Part shown: piece by piece, positions 5,107 to 7,834 of the stretch
Layout: each line of letters begins with the position of its first letter
Numbering within the stretch: position 1 is the stretch's first letter
Assembly (NCBI GenBank): GCA_023700845.1
Contig: JAMPYD010000076.1
Coordinates: 1 to 7,834, forward strand
Direction of reading: 5' to 3'
DNA from: Elusimicrobiota bacterium
GTDB lineage: Bacteria; Elusimicrobiota; Elusimicrobia; UBA1565; UBA9628
Length of the DNA: 7,834 nt
The notes under the pieces: model-generated
Told to the model about the DNA's origin: nothing
What the model saw: only the letters and a program-made list of their open reading frames with translations
Database searches by the model: none
Position numbers and translations under genes: made by a program

Positions 5107-6186
5107 ATGAGACCCCGGCTGGCCGTCGGCTTGATGTCCGGCACCTCGGCGGACGGCGTGACCGCCGCGCTCGTGAGCGTCGGGCGGAACCGCCTGCGCG
5201 TGGTGCGCCACCGGACCTACCCGTACTCCGCCGCGCTGAAGGCGCGCGTCCTGGGCGCCCCCGGCCTGTCGGTCGCCGAGCTCTCGCGCCTGAACGTCGA
5301 GCTGGGAGAGGCCTTCGCCGCCGCCGCGCTCAAGATCGCCGGCCGCTCGCGGCCCGCCGTCATCGGCTCCCACGGACAGACCGTCTGGCACGGCCCGAAC
5401 GCGGTCCCGCCGAACACCTTGCAGATCGCCGAGCCCGCCGTCATCGCCGAGCGCACCGGCGTGACGGTCGTCGCCGATTTCCGCCCGCGCGACATGGCCG
5501 CCGGCGGCCAGGGCGCGCCCCTCGTCCCAGCCTTCGACCTCTTTCTCTACGGGCGCGGCCCGATGAAGGCCGTCGTCAACATCGGCGGCATCTCGAACGC
5601 GAGCATAATCGGCCATGGCCGGATCCTCGCGGCTTTCGACACGGGCCCGGGCAACGCGCTCATGGACGAGGCCGTCCGCCGCGCGACGAAGGGACGCCGC
5701 GACTTCGACGACCGCGGCCGCCTCGCCGCCGCGGGCACGGTCGACGAAAGGCTGTTGAGCCGCCTCCTCAAGACTCCGTACCTGCTCAAGTCCCCGCCGA
5801 AATCCCTCGACCGCTCGACCTTCGGCCCGGCGATCCTCGACACAGTCTACCCGCGCCTGACGGCCAAGGCCCTTCCGGACGCGCTCGCCACGCTCGCCGA
5901 GCTCACCGCGCGCTCGCTGTGGCTCGGCGTCCTCCAAAGCGCGCCCGGGCCCCTGAGCGCGGTCGTGATCTCCGGCGGCGGCGCGCTCAACGCTCACCTG
6001 ATGCGCCGCCTGCGCGCGCTGTTCGCCCCCGCGCCCGTCGGCGTCACCGCGATGCCCGTCATGGCCAAGGAGGCCGCCTGCTTCGCCTGGCTCGCCGCGC
6101 GCGCCCTCGACGGGAAGCCGGGCAACGCCCCGTCCGCGACCGGCGCCCGCGGACCCCGCATCCTTGGTAAGATAATCCCCGCATGA
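5107..6186 (+). CDS. anmK: Anhydro-N-acetylmuramic acid kinase
   Basis: AnmK phosphorylates 1,6-anhydro-N-acetylmuramic acid with ATP, opening the anhydro ring to give MurNAc-6-phosphate in cytoplasmic peptidoglycan recycling. The 359 residues are close to the usual family length (about 370). Signatures in order are GLMSGTSADGV at 8-18, SHGQTVWHGP at 88-97, the VADFRPRDMAAGGQGAPLVP segment at 122-141, NIGGISN at 158-164, FDTGPGNALMDE at 177-188 (D178 in the DTGPGN active-site motif), SGGGALN at 289-295 and KEAACFAWLA at 321-330. The C-terminus TGARGPRILGKI is also typical. The usual downstream enzyme, the etherase MurQ, is not in this window. The TGA stop overlaps the ATG of the next gene (ATGA), implying translational coupling. 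No Shine-Dalgarno site is seen. Confidence 0.96.
   Translation: MRPRLAVGLMSGTSADGVTAALVSVGRNRLRVVRHRTYPYSAALKARVLGAPGLSVAELSRLNVELGEAFAAAALKIAGRSRPAVIGSHGQTVWHGPNAVPPNTLQIAEPAVIAERTGVTVVADFRPRDMAAGGQGAPLVPAFDLFLYGRGPMKAVVNIGGISNASIIGHGRILAAFDTGPGNALMDEAVRRATKGRRDFDDRGRLAAAGTVDERLLSRLLKTPYLLKSPPKSLDRSTFGPAILDTVYPRLTAKALPDALATLAELTARSLWLGVLQSAPGPLSAVVISGGGALNAHLMRRLRALFAPAPVGVTAMPVMAKEAACFAWLAARALDGKPGNAPSATGARGPRILGKIIPA
6165..6173 (+). promoter_or_regulatory. Extended -10-like box inside the 3' end of anmK
   Basis: TGGTAAGAT ends 9 bases before the ATG at 6183. An overlapping GATAAT (6171-6176) ends 6 bases before it. Both lie within anmK coding sequence. They could drive an internal leaderless transcript of the alkyltransferase gene independently of anmK. 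Confidence 0.4.
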
Positions 6187-6488
6187 AACTCTCCAAGAAG
6201 ATCCTCGCGTCGATGAAGGCGTACTCCCCGTTCTACCAGGCCGTCTGGAAGGCCTGCGCCGAAATTCCGAAGGGCCAGGTGCGCACCTACGGCTGGGTCG
6301 CCAAGCGCATCGGCAAGCCCAAGTCGGCCCGCGCCGTCGGCATGGCGCTGGGCAAGAACCCCTTCGCCCCCGCGGTGCCCTGCCACCGCGTCGTCGGCGC
6401 GGACGGGCGCCTGACCGGCTATTCCGGCCGCGGCGGAGTCGCGCAGAAGCGGCGCATGCTCAAGGCCGAGGGCGTTCCCCTCCCTTAG
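6183..6488 (+). CDS. Minimal O6-alkylguanine-DNA alkyltransferase (MGMT C-terminal domain only)
   Basis: This 101-residue protein corresponds to the DNA-binding and catalytic domain of the Ogt/MGMT family (PF01035). It lacks the N-terminal domain of full-length enzymes (about 170-210 residues). Members repair O6-alkylguanine by moving the alkyl group onto their own cysteine, once per molecule. Key residues, by comparison with human MGMT, are Y36 in RTYGWVA, the arginine finger R50 in SARAVG, N59 in KNP, the acceptor C67 and H68 in VPCHRVV, and E96 in KAEG. The Asn-His-Cys-Glu network is complete. That argues against the alkyltransferase-like (ATL) proteins, in which the cysteine is replaced (often by Trp) and which only flag lesions. 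Activity without the N-terminal domain is an inference. The start overlaps the anmK stop as ATGA, and the stop lies 3 bases before the PhzF-family gene. Confidence 0.92.
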   Translation: MKLSKKILASMKAYSPFYQAVWKACAEIPKGQVRTYGWVAKRIGKPKSARAVGMALGKNPFAPAVPCHRVVGADGRLTGYSGRGGVAQKRRMLKAEGVPLP

Positions 6489-6491
6489 GCC

Positions 6492-7280
6492 GTGGGGCTT
6501 CCGGTCTGCGTCGTCGACGCTTTCGCGGACAAGCCCTTCGCCGGAAATCCCGCCGCCGTCGTGTTCCTGGACGGACCGCGCGACGACGCGTGGCGACAGA
6601 GCGTCGCCGCCGAGTTCAACCTCTCCGAAACCGCCTTCGTCGAGAGCGCCGGCGACGCCTTCCGCCTGCGCTGGTTCACCCCGGCCGTCGAGGTCCCGCT
6701 GTGCGGCCACGCGACCTTGGCCGCGGCCCACGCGCTGTGGGAGACGGGGCGCCTTCCGCCCGCGAAGCCCGCACGCTTCGAGACCAAGAGCGGCGTACTG
6801 ACGGCGCGCCGCGACGGCGAATGGATCATTCTCGATCTGCCCGCGCTTCCGGTCGCGCCCGCCAAGCCGCCGCCCGGCCTCCTGTCGGCCCTGGCCGACA
6901 CGCCGCTCGCCTTCCTCGAGAACGACGGCCTCTACCTCCTCGAGATGGACAGCGAGGAGACCGTGCGCCGCGCCGCGCCGAACCTCGCGGCCTGGTCGGC
7001 GCTCACGAAGAAGGGGCTCGTGCTGACGGCCGCCGCGCGCCGCGCGACGCACGATTTCGTCTCGCGCTGCTTCTTCCCCGCCGAGGGCGTCCCCGAGGAC
7101 CCGGTGACGGGCTCGGCCCATTGCGCCCTCGGGCCGTACTGGGCCGAGCGGCTGAAGAAGCCCGTGCTCACCGCCTTCCAGGCGTCGAAGCGCGGCGGCT
7201 TCCTGCTGGTGCGCCCCAAGGAGGCGCGCGTGGAAGTGGGCGGCCGCGCCGTCACGGCGTGGAGCGGGAGCCTCGCGTGA
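6492..7280 (+). CDS. PhzF-family isomerase
   Basis: PhzF-family proteins have a duplicated diaminopimelate-epimerase-like fold; PhzF itself isomerises a dihydro-hydroxyanthranilate in phenazine synthesis. This protein has 262 residues, slightly shorter than most members. Signatures are VDAFADKPFAGNPAAVV at 8-24, FNLSETAFV at 42-50 with E46 at the position of the catalytic glutamate, WFTPAVEVPLCGHATLAAAH at 61-80, GVPEDPVTGSAHCALGPYW at 199-217, QASKRGG at 230-236 and VEVGGRAV at 247-254. No other phenazine genes are nearby, so the substrate is unknown and a phenazine role is not implied. The GTG start, 3 bases after the alkyltransferase stop, opens directly onto the conserved N-terminal motif. 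There is no Shine-Dalgarno site, so initiation probably relies on coupling. Its TGA overlaps the next GTG (GTGA). Confidence 0.94.
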   Translation: MGLPVCVVDAFADKPFAGNPAAVVFLDGPRDDAWRQSVAAEFNLSETAFVESAGDAFRLRWFTPAVEVPLCGHATLAAAHALWETGRLPPAKPARFETKSGVLTARRDGEWIILDLPALPVAPAKPPPGLLSALADTPLAFLENDGLYLLEMDSEETVRRAAPNLAAWSALTKKGLVLTAAARRATHDFVSRCFFPAEGVPEDPVTGSAHCALGPYWAERLKKPVLTAFQASKRGGFLLVRPKEARVEVGGRAVTAWSGSLA

Positions 7281-7834
7281 AGGCCGCGGCCCTCGTCCTC
7301 TCCGTCCTCACGCTCAACGTGGCGGGGCCCCGGCGGGTGCATCAGGGCTGGCAGAGCCGCCGCGCCGCGCTGATCGAAAGCCTCAGGTCCGAGCGCCCCG
7401 ACGCCGCCGCGTTCCAGGAGGCCTGGCGGGGCGAGGACGTCGACGCCCTGGCCGGGGCCGCCGGGCACCCGCACCGCGCCCACGACCCCTCGCTCGGCCT
7501 CGCGGTGACGAGCCTGCGGCGCGTCGTCGACCGCTCCTCGCTCGACCTCGGCGGCGGCTTCGGCGTCCTGCGCGCCGGCCTCGACCTGGACGGGACGACA
7601 GCCGACGTCTACTCCGCGCGCCTCGAGCCCGGCTCCGGCCCCGCGGCCGCCCTCCGGCTCGGCCGGCTTCTCGCGATCGCCGAGTTCGTCCGCGCCGAGT
7701 CGCGGTCGCGCCCGTTCGTGCTCCTCGGGGACCTCGCGGTCTCCGCCGACGACAAGGAGTCGGCGCTCTTCCTCGACCTCGTCGGCGCGCGCGACCTGTG
7801 CGTCTCGCACGGCGACGAGATGTGCGGCCGCACC
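7277..7834 (+). CDS. Endonuclease/exonuclease/phosphatase (EEP) fold protein, N-terminal part, cut by the window end
   Basis: The first 186 residues run off the window with no stop. The layout matches the EEP superfamily, closest by eye to the sphingomyelinase-like branch. LTLNVAGP at 11-18 is the first strand with N14, and PDAAAFQEAW at 41-50 carries the metal-binding glutamate E48. VYSARLEP at 111-118 corresponds to the family's V-x-x-THL strand, and FVLLGDLAVSADD at 147-159 corresponds to the GDFN loop. Two catalytic positions look changed: the His of THL is Arg (R115), and the Asn of GDFN is Ala (A154), although D152 remains. The protein may be inactive or act differently. The C-terminal SDH motif is outside the window. 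GTG is chosen because it overlaps the PhzF stop (GTGA) and leads straight into the first conserved strand. The N-terminus is hydrophobic but reads as the first beta strand rather than a clear signal peptide. Confidence 0.8.
   Translation, partial: MKAAALVLSVLTLNVAGPRRVHQGWQSRRAALIESLRSERPDAAAFQEAWRGEDVDALAGAAGHPHRAHDPSLGLAVTSLRRVVDRSSLDLGGGFGVLRAGLDLDGTTADVYSARLEPGSGPAAALRLGRLLAIAEFVRAESRSRPFVLLGDLAVSADDKESALFLDLVGARDLCVSHGDEMCGRT

Noticed and set aside
6492..7280. Phenazine biosynthesis locus
   Set aside because: Only a PhzF-like protein is present, with no PhzA, B, D, E or G neighbours; PhzF-family proteins are widespread outside phenazine producers.

Overview
The window is GC-rich bacterial DNA, densely coding and mostly on the + strand. 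It has eight recognisable genes: seven on + and one on -, with the last cut by the window end. There are no tRNA or rRNA genes, CRISPR arrays or insertion sequences. The organism is probably an uncultivated high-GC bacterium of the Elusimicrobiota type, with a deltaproteobacterial or myxobacterial relative as the alternative. The clues are an exported protein with a long Ala/Pro/Ser-rich segment behind its signal peptide, start codons directly preceded by -10-like boxes rather than Shine-Dalgarno sites, and a small two-CW cysteine protein. The phylum is an inference; no marker gene is present.

Layout. (1) 91-612: a small secreted protein with two tandem cystine-knot-like motifs at its C-terminus. 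(2) 685-1374: an exported protein of unknown function with two STN-like halves. (3) 1382-2293: an NAD(P)-binding epimerase/dehydratase of the TIGR01777 (YfcH-like) family. A strong composite intrinsic terminator follows at 2348-2411, then a second large inverted repeat. (4) 2555-4702: an exported phospholipase D-like protein with two HxK motifs. (5) 4716-5006 (-): a two-CW domain protein, convergent with the PLD gene and divergent from the next block. (6) 5107-7834: a tightly packed + strand cluster of anmK (anhydro-N-acetylmuramic acid kinase), a minimal O6-alkylguanine-DNA alkyltransferase, a PhzF-family isomerase and the start of an endonuclease/exonuclease/phosphatase (EEP) fold protein. 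The stops and starts in this cluster overlap or lie 3 bases apart.

How the parts may work together. Three of the first four products carry signal peptides, so the left half is weighted to the cell surface, but nothing shows they act in one pathway. The right-hand cluster looks co-translated but functionally mixed: wall-sugar recycling, DNA repair, a small-molecule isomerase and a possibly inactive EEP protein.

The strongest signals outside routine annotation are the double-knot secreted protein and a repeated promoter arrangement. Five genes have a TATAAT-like box ending 6-9 bases before the start codon, three of them with an upstream TGG (extended -10). This implies leaderless mRNAs. I do not see a multi-gene system that I can defend as new.
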